A stretch of DNA of 64,000 nt, from contig CANUEZ040000020.1 of NCBI GenBank assembly GCA_948099385.1, positions 2,108,001 through 2,172,000 on the forward strand, given 5' to 3'. This document shows, one piece after another, positions 54,301 through 64,000 of the stretch. The position numbers and the translations under genes were made by a program. Position 1 is the first letter of the stretch; each line of letters opens with the position of its first letter. The notes beneath the pieces are model-generated. The model searched no databases. It worked only from the letters and a program-made list of their open reading frames with translations, and was not told the DNA's origin. This stretch comes from Fasciola hepatica (lineage: Eukaryota > Platyhelminthes > Trematoda > Plagiorchiida > Fasciolidae).

Positions 54301-55590
54301 AGTGTACATTCATGAGTGTATAGAGGATGGAGAGCAGCACACCAACAACTTGCATGGGAAGCCCATCAAAACGTCAAATTTTTGGAAAGATCTTAAAGCA
54401 GCAGTGGCCTCAACTCTGAAGACCAAAGCTAGCACGGAGAAGGCATGTGCCTCCCGTTGGGGTAAGTACAGTGTGTGCGAAAAAATCGGGATTATCTCAA
54501 TTCGGTCAAAATCTTAACGTAAGATCAAACTCCAGTTTATACTACCGATACTACTACTACTACTACTCCCAGTGGCCATAAATGTACGATAGATACTATT
54601 GAAAGCGATAGAAATCGTGTTAGATACTGTCAATCAGAGGATCAGCGACAGCATTGTTTGCTAATTTTGACTGCCACAAAAACGATCTACGTCCACCGAA
54701 TGGACAAAAGTGCCTACCGAGATACCCACATGATCTCTAGGACTTAAGAAATTTGTTCATATGCCTGTTATCATAATTGATTAGCACTAAAAATGGGAGT
54801 CAACGGGTCGCTTTTTGCCTCAATCGCAACTAAATGAGCCACATTTTGGCCTGATAATGAAGAGAAAATAAAGTTCTTTTCCAAAAATTGATTCACAGAT
54901 TCTACTCTCCGTACGGAGTGGCATTGCATAAATTTCCAAAGAAACATGTACTAATGTGAGGATCGATTAGGTGGAATGAGTGTAATTTATTGAATATGTA
55001 ATTTCGTTTTTATATTTCTCTAAAAAATTGGACTGGGATCACAACATCCTGTTAGAATGCTTTGCGGGTGAAGAATCTTCAGAAGCTTCACTCGTTGGCT
55101 TTCCCATCCAATTTATTTATTCGGCTTACGGAATATCTTCTGAAGGACAATTCGGATGTAGTTGTAATTTATATTGCTATAGATGAAGAGGACTTTGATC
55201 ACTCATCCTCTAATTTCCAAAACTGTTTTTTTTCCCTAGCGAAGTTGCCCATTCCGTAACTGTTCCAATTCGTCACCGTAAACTGCGCAGTTTTCCCCAA
55301 TGGTCTTTCTACTCTAAACCCTTTTCAATTACCCACAGATCAGTATACTGATTGCCCCGGACTGACGGTGAACTGACTGGTCGTCTAATGCTGCCAATTG
55401 CGTCTCCAAATTCTGAAATTCAGACGACTGCCAGGAAAGCCTACAATTATATCTTCCTTTGTCCCTGAAACACTTTTCCAATCTTACACTATTTCCACTC
55501 CGTGCTCGTTTCGGAATTGGTGAAGAAGGATTCTAAAGTGATATTCATCGAGGTATTCTTTCATTCCGTCATGTCTCTTCTATCCCCATT
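54300..55590. other. No recognised gene; microsatellites
   Basis: Contains (ACT)n at 54548-54567 and ends near an (AAT)n tract at 55601-55619. Nothing else recognised. Confidence 0.4.
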
Positions 55591-55600
55591 GATGGACTTA

Positions 55601-55619
55601 ATAATAATAATAATAATAA
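55601..55619. repeat. (AAT)n microsatellite
   Basis: Six AAT units following TTAATAATAA. Confidence 0.8.
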
Positions 55620-55827
55620 CATGAACGCTTGTGCAACTTATCAAACATCCAACGTACCCTTTCTATGAGGATCTTTGGAAATGCGGCTCTTGCTTCAGAA
55701 CTCACTGTTAATATCGTCTCAATCCCACAAGATGAAACTAGCATTAGAGTTGTCCGGTCCAATAACTTGGTGGCCTAGTCGTGAAAAAGTTTTTGGTCAC
55801 TACCGAGCTACATGGGAATCTTTTGTG

Positions 55828-55895
55828 GAGTATCTTCCATAGTTTCAGAGCCAAAATCCATAGTTTAAGATGTTTGCGCCATAGTCCAAAAGCCA
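55828..55895 (-). repeat. 21-bp-period array, locus 4
   Basis: On the minus strand CTATGG recurs three times at 21-bp steps, separated by CGCAAACATCTTAAA and ATTTTGGCTCTGAAA. The spacer is close to that of locus 3 (CTTTTGGCTCTTAGA), tying the two loci together. Confidence 0.7.
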
Positions 55896-55899
55896 TTCA

Positions 55900-57580
55900 T
55901 CACCAATAAATGGATTTTATATGAAAATATGAAGTGTATTACTCATTTCATGGGGAAACGTAACTCTAAACGCAAAGTTTTGTACGGTTTCATGAATGTG
56001 AAACTGTGCCTATTGTAGAAGATACATTTTCTGTGATACCGATCCAATAGAGTCAGTCAATACTAGACAACTACACGCATTCTGGTTAACCGTAACTGGT
56101 TTGCTTATGACAGTCCCTGGCGCTGTGGTGCATTGAGGTTTTACCCAGACGGTGACATGTTAACCGGGTTCAGTCGGCTAGCATGGTTCATGTGGTGCTT
56201 CCGCTTGCCACAGTAGTTCCTTTAGCCAAGGCCATTTTAGCAGCTTAACTGCACTACAAACCGATAAGAATTCGGTCCTAGTGACTAATTGTGGTGGGGA
56301 CTATCCGACAGCTTAGCGTTACGAGATGTTTCAAGCACATGCTAGGCTATTTCATGTGCTCATATTCGTTGTTTTGCATCTCTGACCCCCCTTGCGATTT
56401 CCGTTTTTCCAGACACAATCACTGCCCTTGGAGCATGAAGCTGTCATGATACTGGAATCAATCAAGTTAGGTCCACCGTGCCTGGTCCTTTTTACAACCT
56501 TACCCCCCTTGTCACTCGATGAAAACCCGACCTACAGGTAAGCCTCTACAATTTTCCACATTGTTTCAGAATTAGGTCAAAGTAATTCGGAAATGCTACC
56601 CAACTGACTGTCTGAGATTTTCTCCTGATTGGTTTGTGCAATGGCGCATCAGTCACCCCTGCATGTTCCGCGTAGATGGTCCCACCGTGCGCTCGTTGTC
56701 TGCGCTTCGCACCATAATGTGCGTCCATAATTACGCACGTGGACCTGACCTTGTCGTGATCAGAGCTAAGAGGCTCAGTAACTATTATACAACCGAACCA
56801 GTTGATCGAAAGGTGGTCGTTAATAAGACCAGTAGATAGAGGCAAACGTCTCAATTGGCCTTACTCATTCCAAGTGGGCGAATTAGACCAAGTGGCAATG
56901 GTGACGATGGATTGAAATTTGGATAAATTTACCCCATTGCTACCACTCTGTAGGTTTCGTTTCCCATTGTTATCCCCGAAGCTAGGCTTTGGTTGCATTG
57001 TGATTTCACCTGCTTTGTTCACTTTGCCCACCAAAAGAGCTAGACAACAAAACTGCATTACAACGAGTTCTGGAAAGTGTTCGAATCGGCTCGTTGCAAA
57101 TTGGCTTATTTTATTTCACTGTAAATCCCATGCAGGCGTTAGGTTCATACTGCAGTAATTCAAACAATATTGTATCAAATTATTTGCGACACAAGGATAT
57201 AAAATTAGGACGATGTGTGGAAAATACAGTCTGATTTAGAGGAATTTTGTTCGCGATTCGGTTGTGACCACGTGTTTGGACATAATTACACGACCAAAGA
57301 ACGGCGCACGTGAATTTATGCAAAAAACGAATCAGCAAATGGAAATATGACCCAAAAGAACAGTAAGATTTTCGTGGAAATCAATATTTACGTGTTTCTA
57401 TGCCATATTATTATTATTGTTATTATTACTATTGTATAGCCATTAGGTAAAATATTATTAGAACATATGAGACGTGAATACTAAGCGACATTATGTGTTG
57501 TAAGTGCTCATCAGTTGACCCTTTTGAGTGCTTACATATTTCATTTATCATTCATATCACTGTTCTCATTTGACAGAGAA
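55900..57580. other. No recognised gene; possible tRNA-SINE
   Basis: 56110-56230 (+) has an A-box-like TGGCGCTGTGGTGCATTGAGG and a B-box-like GGGTTCAGTC, so it may be a third diverged tRNA-derived SINE; weak. The overlapping 56546-56854 frames have no family features. (ATT)n near 57409-57435. Confidence 0.3.
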
Positions 57581-57584
57581 CGTA

Positions 57585-57700
57585 CTTGAATAAATATTCG
57601 TTAACACAGCCTTGTTGGAAAAGATGGTAGTTAGTCGACGTTTCGCTTTCCACGGCTTACTCTTCTGAATACTGGCTTGCAGGCTGGTTGTGATTTACTA
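57585..57700 (-). mobile_element. Penelope-type 3' end with hammerhead-like motif
   Basis: The minus strand reads CAGAAGAG, then a 16-nt segment, then CGAAACGTCGACTAACTACC. The order resembles a type I hammerhead ribozyme core (CUGANGA - stem II - GAAA - short stem III - cleavage after GUC), with U4 replaced by A and a poorly paired stem II, so probably decayed. A similar CGAAACGTC lies after the Penelope-like frame at 30179-30187. Confidence 0.3.
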
Positions 57701-58064
57701 CAACACAATACACGCGAAAATAAGTCCATGTAGGGTGGATGGCAAATTTCTGATAACGACCGGTCTGAAGTTGACCATCTACGAACTTCCAGAAGCCGGA
57801 GGACTCTGATGAGCTACCTTCCGACCGACTGATTATTCAAGTTCGACATCATCGTTCAAGTGTAATCTGACTACAACTTGTTTCTTGAGAGTACTTACTT
57901 CAGGCACATTAATTAAATATTGGATCGCCTATACTGTTCCTCCTTTTATTTCGGAGTCATATCAAAATAATTCGAAATTATGTCACAAGTATTGCTGTTG
58001 CCATTCAGTTGGCTGGTCGGGATGTCATTCAGCTTGGTCTAGAACCCGGAGCGTCCACGTTCTC

Positions 58065-58379
58065 TCACTCTATTCGCACTAGAGACTGAACTGCGCAGTC
58101 ATCTTCTGTCCATCGTTCTATGATGTACGGACGCAAAGGTGTATGCGGACTCATTATTTCGTGTTCAGAGTTAAATCTCAATGACTGACTGTGATGGGAC
58201 GAAGTAAACGAGCAGTGATCAGCAGCCCAATCAGGACAGGCCTTTCGGCAGTCCCCATTTCCCAAATGGTTGGGGCAGACAAAACGGATGTAATCCCACT
58301 GGTCACCAAGCAGGTTAGAGAGGGACAGACAATCGGGAGTTACAGGGTATTCAAACAAATGCAGGTATGACTGTGTCAT
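58065..58379 (-). other. Cys-containing open frame, unassigned
   Basis: A 104-codon frame; the part after a possible acceptor (GGTGACCAG near 58299) reads WDYIRFVCPNHLGNGDCRKA, then CPDWAADHCSFTSSHHSQSL, and ends ERWTEDDCAVQS. Cys spacing is suggestive of an extracellular module. However, the two EGF exons on either side already join in phase without it, and no good donor follows. It could be an alternative exon, a nested gene or chance. Confidence 0.25.
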
Positions 58380-58389
58380 AGCGAGAAAT

Positions 58390-59430
58390 TAGGAATTTAA
58401 ACAGATTGAGTGCATGGTTAAAGAAGACCTCGTCACAAATTTAGACAGATTACTGCCACACAATTTAAACTAACATGACTTAGAGAGGACTGTTGGGGGT
58501 TATTATCCTACAATAAAACAACACAATGTAATGCAATGCAAAGAAACGTGGATGAAGTTCGACACACACAACTGACCCATTGCACAAAGAGAATATCACG
58601 GAGATCATTTTGAAAATCAATATAAGCCATTCCAACAACGTTTTGTATTAGAGGCTTGTTAGTCAGAAATAAGAGACCTAAGAGTTTGATAAATGAAAGT
58701 GATTAGATTTATTTACTGTGCTAATCTGTAGGACTATCTGAGCCTATCGATGGTGTTATGCCTGTGAACCATTTTTTCAGCTGTTGAGTGTTTCCTAAAA
58801 AGTTCGTTCACAACAACCGAACTGGTAAAATGTACTGAAATCACTCGAACACAGAGCTACGCAAACCGAAATAATGAGGCCTAGGCTGCAGAATCGCATA
58901 TTAATTCTCTTTTTTCAATAATCAATTTGTTTAAATGTGGCAACTCAAAGAAAATAATTGGTAGATCACAAGTCGACCAGCCACAGCTGGCTTTTGTTGT
59001 ATACTTGTCCTTAGTGACTCAGAGTGGCTAGACCACCTCAGCGTAAGCAGCCACGCAGCTACACCGGGCCATTTCAGTTTGATGCCATCTGAATCATCAG
59101 ATTATATCAGAAGAAGGTTTAGTCGCGTTTCAAGTTATTTCACTTCCGACAAATGTGCGTGCACATATGGTAACCGATTTCAGTGCACGGAGTGCATTCA
59201 AATTTAGTTAAGTACGTCCGTCTCCGAATAATACTGATGGCTTATCAGTCACTGAACCCCAATGCACTCTGTCAGCAAGCCGCATGCTGAAGAAATACTT
59301 TCTCCGATTCATTTCCTATCTTGATCGGAAATAAAATTGCTTCTGTGAATGTGCTAATTTATTTTTTTTGCTTCTCTATACGTTTATTAACTTAGTAAGT
59401 TATATTCAGTCAAAAATGTAAGGAGGTCTA
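58390..59430. other. Intronic sequence without recognised features
   Basis: 5' part of the EGF/TSP intron (donor at 59432). Nothing identified. Confidence 0.4.
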
Positions 59431-59432
59431 AC

Positions 59433-59707
59433 CTGTAACCGTTATCCAAATCAGTTGGATCTCGGAGACATTGAAAATCGCCACAAACATTCTCCTCTGC
59501 GCACCGGTCAGTTTCCAGTTCACAAGTCTCTCCGCGGAATGCTGGTGGACAGCTGCAGTTGAAAGAAGGTTTCTCCACACTGACTCCGTTTTCGTCCAAT
59601 TCCACCCGCATGACCGGAATGCATCGTCCGCCGTTTGCACACGGATTTCCTCCACCACAGCCAAAATCTTGGCTGATATCCACACAACCATCGAGGAAAA
59701 CATCATA
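59433..59707 (-). CDS. EGF/thrombospondin-repeat protein, upstream exon
   Basis: A 275-bp exon: acceptor GAAACCAG before TATGATG, donor TACAG|GTTAGA. It starts in phase 0 and ends with two bases (AG) that join the A of the exon at 47583 to give Arg. It encodes a full EGF-like domain (CGGGNPCANGGRC...FNCSCPPAFRGETC) and the first half of a second (DRCAEENVCGDFQCLRD...NGYR), completed by CICPPNYKRKSSGEPQC in the next exon to give six cysteines. Matching phase and domain completion are strong evidence that the two exons belong together. Confidence 0.82.
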
Positions 59708-59779
59708 CTGGTTTCGTTTGACAGAATAGAGAAAAAGATACACCTACCATTTTTCAGTTCTATTTTGTCTTGTCAAGGG

Positions 59780-60510
59780 TGACATGTTATCCATGCATTG
59801 CACTTAAAAATCCTCGCCAAGATCAACCAAAGAGGCTATATTCACACACACACATACTGCACTGAAGCTAACAGTAAATCCTGATTGTGCTCCACTTGAA
59901 TTTAGCTACAAAGTACTTCTTGCTTAATGTATTTTCTGATGACGAAAAACTCTCCCGTGATAGTTCAAGGTAGTACTTTCAAACATATAAAGAAGGTACT
60001 TATGTTGATTGAAAATTGATACGAATAATCACGCACAGCTTTTGTCCAATCCGAATGACCTTTGGCCCTCACAACTCACTCATTTCCAATGTGATTTGTA
60101 CAGATTAGAGAATCAGTTACTGAAAAACAATTGTTTGTCTTCAAAAATATGTTCTGATGTCACAATGTGCATATTGCGGAATCTTACCAGATTGCTCTAG
60201 ATTTGTTAGCCCTTTTATTGCGTCCGTAAACATGATTACGACGGAAATCGTATACCCAGTGACGCAAAAATTTCACCGTACCGCGAAAAAGAACTGTCTT
60301 CTTAACTTTGATAACGTATTGAGCCGTGCGACCGATCAGCAACAGCACGATCATCAATCCCGTAACTGGTCTTATTAGTCGGCAATAAATACCACTCGTT
60401 TATTGTCAATTCGAAACAAGGAAATGTATAACGTGATTAGTGATAATGCTTTTTTCTAAGCTGAAATGAAAAGGACCGGGAGCATATAGTATGTAGGGTA
60501 GAATACACTC
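59780..60510. other. No recognised gene
   Basis: Short (CA)n near 59844-59853. The frame at 60157-60378 (+) starts with CAYCGILPDC but matches no family I can name. Confidence 0.4.
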
Positions 60511-60512
60511 AT

Positions 60513-60650
60513 CGATCCATTGAAAAGCTTGTAACACGAAGAAATTTCTTTTCCATATATCACTTCAAGCATCTACATATATAATACTGGGTAAAGGAGA
60601 ACATACGTGTAACTGTAGATAGCAGTGAGTGAGTAAGTGTGCAACAAATC
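60513..60650. repeat. Inverted repeat of Penelope-like element, left arm (138 bp)
   Basis: Reverse complement of 61076-61213, about 94% identical by eye. The right arm overlaps the first codons of the Penelope-like frame (61154), so the left arm is a partial inverted copy of the element's own 5' end, a known arrangement of Penelope pseudo-LTRs. Confidence 0.85.
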
Positions 60651-61075
60651 AGTTAGTCTCACAATATGTTTCAACTTCATTCATTCTTCGTTCTTCATAA
60701 TAGAGGCAGAGGGTATCTCTCTCCCGTGTAAGCCTCCTCACCACAGCTCAGTGATGTAGACTCGTGTGTCTCCCACCACCTCTTGATGAACCTTGCCTGT
60801 TGTGTAAATGACAGTAAGTGTGATGACGTCGGAAGCCATAGCAATTCGACCATTGAAGCCGGAATTGTGTAAGCAACGTAACCTCGTGCAACAGTTGTTG
60901 TTGCCTTGGCCGTAACAAGTGATTCCCTTATGGTTCCCACGTTCAAATTCTCCCCAGCCCCATACCTCTTTTTTCACATCTGTCTTTTCACACCATGTGG
61001 TTAAGCATTTCACTCTAACTGTCGTTCACACAACAGACAAGGTTCATCAAGTTGAAGCATATAGTGAAACTACCC

Positions 61076-61213
61076 GATTTGTTGCACACTTACTCACTCA
61101 CTGCTATCTACAGCTACACGTATGTTCTCCTTTACCCAGTACTGTATATGTAGATGCTTGAAGTGATATATGGAAAAGAAGTTTCTTCGTGTTGCAAGCT
61201 TTTTCATGAATCG
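61076..61213. repeat. Inverted repeat of Penelope-like element, right arm (138 bp)
   Basis: Pairs with 60513-60650. A further short inverted match lies inside the spacer (60783-60820 against 61015-61052; shared ACACAACAG, CAAGGTTCATCAAG), so the whole 60.5-61.2 kb interval is nested-palindromic. Confidence 0.85.
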
Positions 61214-62750
61214 ATGGGCATATTCTATGATTTGAGACACTGCAAACAGCCGGTGTCGATAAAGGACCTCAATAAGTATTTGAAGTTTACCGCCAGGTTC
61301 GTTGAGATGAAAAAAACAGTCGGTTTCATTGAGGAATGTGTTCTCAACCATCGGTACCCTAAAACCTATTGGAAAGCACTGCGCAGGTGCCATGTGATAC
61401 CCAATGTCCGATCACTCAGACTTCATGCTCTCAATCAACTTGACGCTGCCATATCCAGTTTAAACGAAATGGAGCGGCTGGTGAATAGATACGAAACGAA
61501 TGTTGGAGAACTGCCTGAAGGTGATCTAAAAGAATTTCTGGATTTTGTGGATTCAGTTTGTTGAAAAGTTCGGGAAAATAAGCGAGGGAAGCTCTTCAGC
61601 AGCCTGGAAACAAGGGAACCACCGTCCAGGTTACCGGAAGATCTGGAAAGGCATGTCTACAATCAGCCTTCTGAGATGTTTAATAAATTACAAAAAGACA
61701 CTTTATCTATTGGACGTAAGTTTTTGTGCAACTCAACCACGTTATCATCAGGTGGGAATTGAAACTCAGTTTGGTAATTTATTGAGCCAATTGTATGACC
61801 TGGTACCAGCATCATCTGACTCAGTTGACGGCCTGAAAAAATCACTTGTTTATAAACTTCAAAAGCATCACTTTACTAGATCTCCGTTGGACGGAATATT
61901 ATCAAGCAACATCGAGAAACGATCCAATAACTATTGAGTGATCAAGATTTACTACTATCTAAACCGGATAAAAGTGCCGGATGGGTTGCACTGGGCCGAA
62001 GCGACTATGACAGAAGAATGATGATTATTTTATCTGATGATGGCAAGTTCATTTACCATCCAAGTGAGAAAGACGAAACACAAGAAGCCGAGACTGAGTT
62101 GACAGAGATCTTGAAGCAGCTTAAGTTACAAAAAGCTATTTCCAAAACGCTGTACGACAAGCTCGTGCCCTGCAGCTGGCAACCACCTAGAATTTATGGA
62201 GTACCAAAAGTACGCAAACCAAGTACACCCCTAAGACCGGTGATTGACATGAGCACCTCAGCCTATCACACCACAGATCAGTGGATTGCAGAAATTCTTG
62301 AACCTGTGCGCAAGTCACTAGCAAAATATAGTGTAAAAGATTCGTTCTTTTTTGTGGAGATGATAAAATATCATGATCTGTCTGAACAGGCTATGCTTCC
62401 CTATATGTGGAATCCCTATTCACAAACGTTCCGTTGATCGAGGATGTAGATTTCATCTGTCAACACTTGACCGATAATGACATCAAACTCGACATTCCTG
62501 TAGCCAAGCTAAAATAACTAATCCTTAGATGTACATGGGATGTACGATCTCTGTACAATGGAAAATACTACAGACAGAAGGACGAGGTAGCAATGGGATC
62601 ACCACTTGGGCCCCATCTGGCGGATATATTCTTAGCCAAACTCGAAAGTGGACCACTGTGCAGCACCATCGACAGTCTATATATGTATACCAGTTATATG
62701 GACGACACTTTCATAATATCATATAAAGCTGAGCATTGCCATAAATAAAG
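61154..62750 (+). mobile_element. Penelope-like element, N-terminal region and RT
   Basis: Frames in order: 61154-61564 (N-terminal, helical), 61545-61937 (continuation), 61934-62437 (RT fingers: LLLSKPDKSAGWVALGRSDY, QPPRIYGVPKVRKPSTPLRP, VIDMSTSAYHTTDQWIAEIL) and, in further frames, a YYRQKDEVAMGSPLGPHLAD block at 62565-62630 and YMDDTFIISYK with catalytic YMDD at 62695-62706. The sequence ends about 50 bp later, so thumb and GIY-YIG are missing. Complementary in content to the 3'-half copy at 29.1-30.2 kb, but of a different subfamily. Confidence 0.85.
61934..62437 (+). pseudogene. Penelope-like RT fingers and palm
   Basis: 167 codons: KPDKSAGWVALGRSDYDRRM, LYDKLVPCSWQPPRIYGVPK and SFFFVEMIKYHDLSEQAMLP. 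A premature shift near 62400 separates it from the catalytic block. The expected first catalytic Asp (S.D...L) appears replaced in the SFFFVEM block. Confidence 0.8.
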
Positions 62751-62759
62751 AAAACAGGC

Positions 62760-63500
62760 ATAATAAACTCATTTTAAATAATCAAATTATGCTCCTTGCA
62801 CAGTGCCTTGGTATCATTCTTGGAATGACAGATACAAGCCATTGAACAATTATTTTGTACCCTTATTTTGTGGGGCCTCACCAAAATCTACAGGAAGTTT
62901 AAAAATTTTCTGTCACGTAAACTACAAAACGCGATTTTTAGCAATCAGATGCTCAGTCACAAAATATTAGTTGAAATTCGAATTTACATCATTTTTCCTG
63001 CGCGTCAGCGTCCGTTTTTCTTTGCCAACATCTGAACGACTCGGCCACCATAATGCAGTTTCGTCTGTTTTGTCTACTTCGTCTACCTGGAACATGATGT
63101 CCGACTGACAGGCGTACGCCAGCTGACCCATTGGGCTATCGATCGTCGTACGATCCACTATAACATTTTACGATTGAGATGGGGAAATGCCAATAGGTTT
63201 GCGAAATTACGACGTAGATTTGGAAACCTCTAAGTGTAATTTGAGTACCAAATGCAATGGACGGTTGTTGCATCAGTATGGAAATCTGCCGCGGGCCTCA
63301 GCTCTGGTAGCGACGAGACTAGGTTCACATGCATGGATATAACGGAGCGTTGTGCGGATGACTTGCACGCAGGAGGCCACCGACACGAAAGGGGTGACGG
63401 TGGCTGATGCAAACATTCCGAAAAAGAAAATGTCCTATCTTGGGGTTACGTTCGTAAAAAGTCACTGGGATGCTCTGGGAGTTAACCTCGGGTGGGCCTT
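62760..63500. other. Probable tRNA-SINE and unclassified sequence
   Basis: The minus strand at 63085-63150 has a near-consensus A box (TAGCCCAATGGG) and GTTCCAGG in B-box position, suggesting a tRNA-derived SINE head. The rest is unclassified. Confidence 0.35.
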
Positions 63501-63800
63501 ACTCAGCATGAACAATTAAAGAAGACAGAATTTTCCGTTTGAAATATCAAGCCCCCCTGCGCCGATCGAAAGCAATAACTTAGGTCGTGTCTAACATGTA
63601 ACATATTTGTGAGCACTTCCATAAATCCAGCTGTCGTGATTTTTCCGCGACCAACTCTCTCACTGCAACCAAACTGGTGGTGCCCAGTACCTGCGTCTGT
63701 CCCAAAATGCAAATGCGCAATGATAGTCGATAATCACCGCCACCACAGCGCATATTTTGGATGGATGCATCAGTAGCGAAATTGACCTCATCCACCCCCT
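63500..63800 (-). repeat. Dispersed repeat family B, copy 3
   Basis: The minus strand has CACGACAGCTGGATTTATGG, then AAGTGCTCACAAATATGTTA, then CATGTTAGACACGACCTAAG, related to 36240-36420 (-) and 42180-42340 (+). Frames of about 70 codons overlap but match nothing. Confidence 0.45.
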
Positions 63801-64000
63801 ACGTCCATTGGTGCTACAGCACCAGGATTCTGAACAGACGAAACGGGCGTGTGTGAACAGTCAGTTTAGTTCAGACAACCATCAACCATGCACCAGGTAC
63901 GGTGGTTTTGATTGCTATCTCCTAGCGGCAACCTCAGAAGGAAGTAATGAAGGGGAAAAGAGCATGAGAGAAGCAGGAGGAGAACTACATTATTGGAACT

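Noticed and set aside
58065..58379. Additional exon of the EGF/TSP gene
   Set aside because: The flanking exons already join in phase within one EGF domain, and no convincing donor follows the frame; kept only as a low-confidence open frame.
1..64000. CRISPR array, rRNA operon or prokaryotic operon
   Set aside because: The 21-bp arrays have no repeat-spacer structure and no cas genes, no rRNA signature was seen, and the gene structure is eukaryotic.

Overview
This is a nuclear window from a repeat-rich invertebrate, most probably a parasitic flatworm (digenean trematode). The evidence is eukaryotic gene structure (long introns, one 39-bp micro-intron, GT-AG junctions), trematode-style LINE copies ending in an LRWLGHVLRM-like tail, Ty3/gypsy, Penelope-like, Helitron, Tc1-like and CR1-like remnants, and long (TA)n tracts. 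The species assignment is inference. No rRNA, CRISPR or prokaryotic operon was seen.

Host genes. Three host genes can be supported. (1) A FAM173/ATPSCKMT-type lysine methyltransferase runs on the + strand in three phase-compatible exons (7850-8080, 23725-23931, 24533-24673), with a 15.6-kb first intron packed with transposons. (2) An extracellular EGF/thrombospondin-repeat protein runs on the - strand, with two exons (59433-59707 and 47163-47583) whose split codon and split EGF domain join exactly across an 11.8-kb intron. (3) A small single-pass membrane protein lies on the - strand (28431-28793).

Layout. 1-17.5 kb is dominated by a near-perfect inverted repeat with two 4,214-bp arms (368-4581 and 12254-16467). 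The 7.7-kb spacer holds an internally deleted MULE/FAR1-like transposase with a PHD finger (4817-6242, -), the promoter and first exon of the methyltransferase, and a nearly full-length but frameshifted LINE (about 9.1-12.65 kb). A second, smaller inverted repeat (16079-16511 / 17035-17467) overlaps the outer end of the right arm. 17.5-22.6 kb is LINE debris and a decayed Ty3/gypsy element (gag to integrase C-terminus) with a 5'-truncated LINE nested in it. 22.6-24.7 kb holds the last part of intron 1 and exons 2-3. 25-27.5 kb is a minus-strand LINE. 28-31.6 kb has the membrane protein gene, a Penelope-like element sandwiched between (TA)n tracts, and a Helitron helicase tail. 31.8-45.7 kb is a mosaic of LINE, pogo-like, tRNA-SINE, Tc1-like and CR1-like fragments. 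47-60 kb is the EGF/TSP gene, whose intron carries another minus-strand LINE. 60.5-62.75 kb is a second Penelope-like element with an inverted 138-bp repeat at its 5' end.

A dispersed array family with a strict 21-bp period occurs at four separate places (24.9, 28.0, 46.2 and 55.8 kb). I cannot match it to a known element, and it is one of the more intriguing signals. Most remaining sequence is AT-rich with no recognisable gene.
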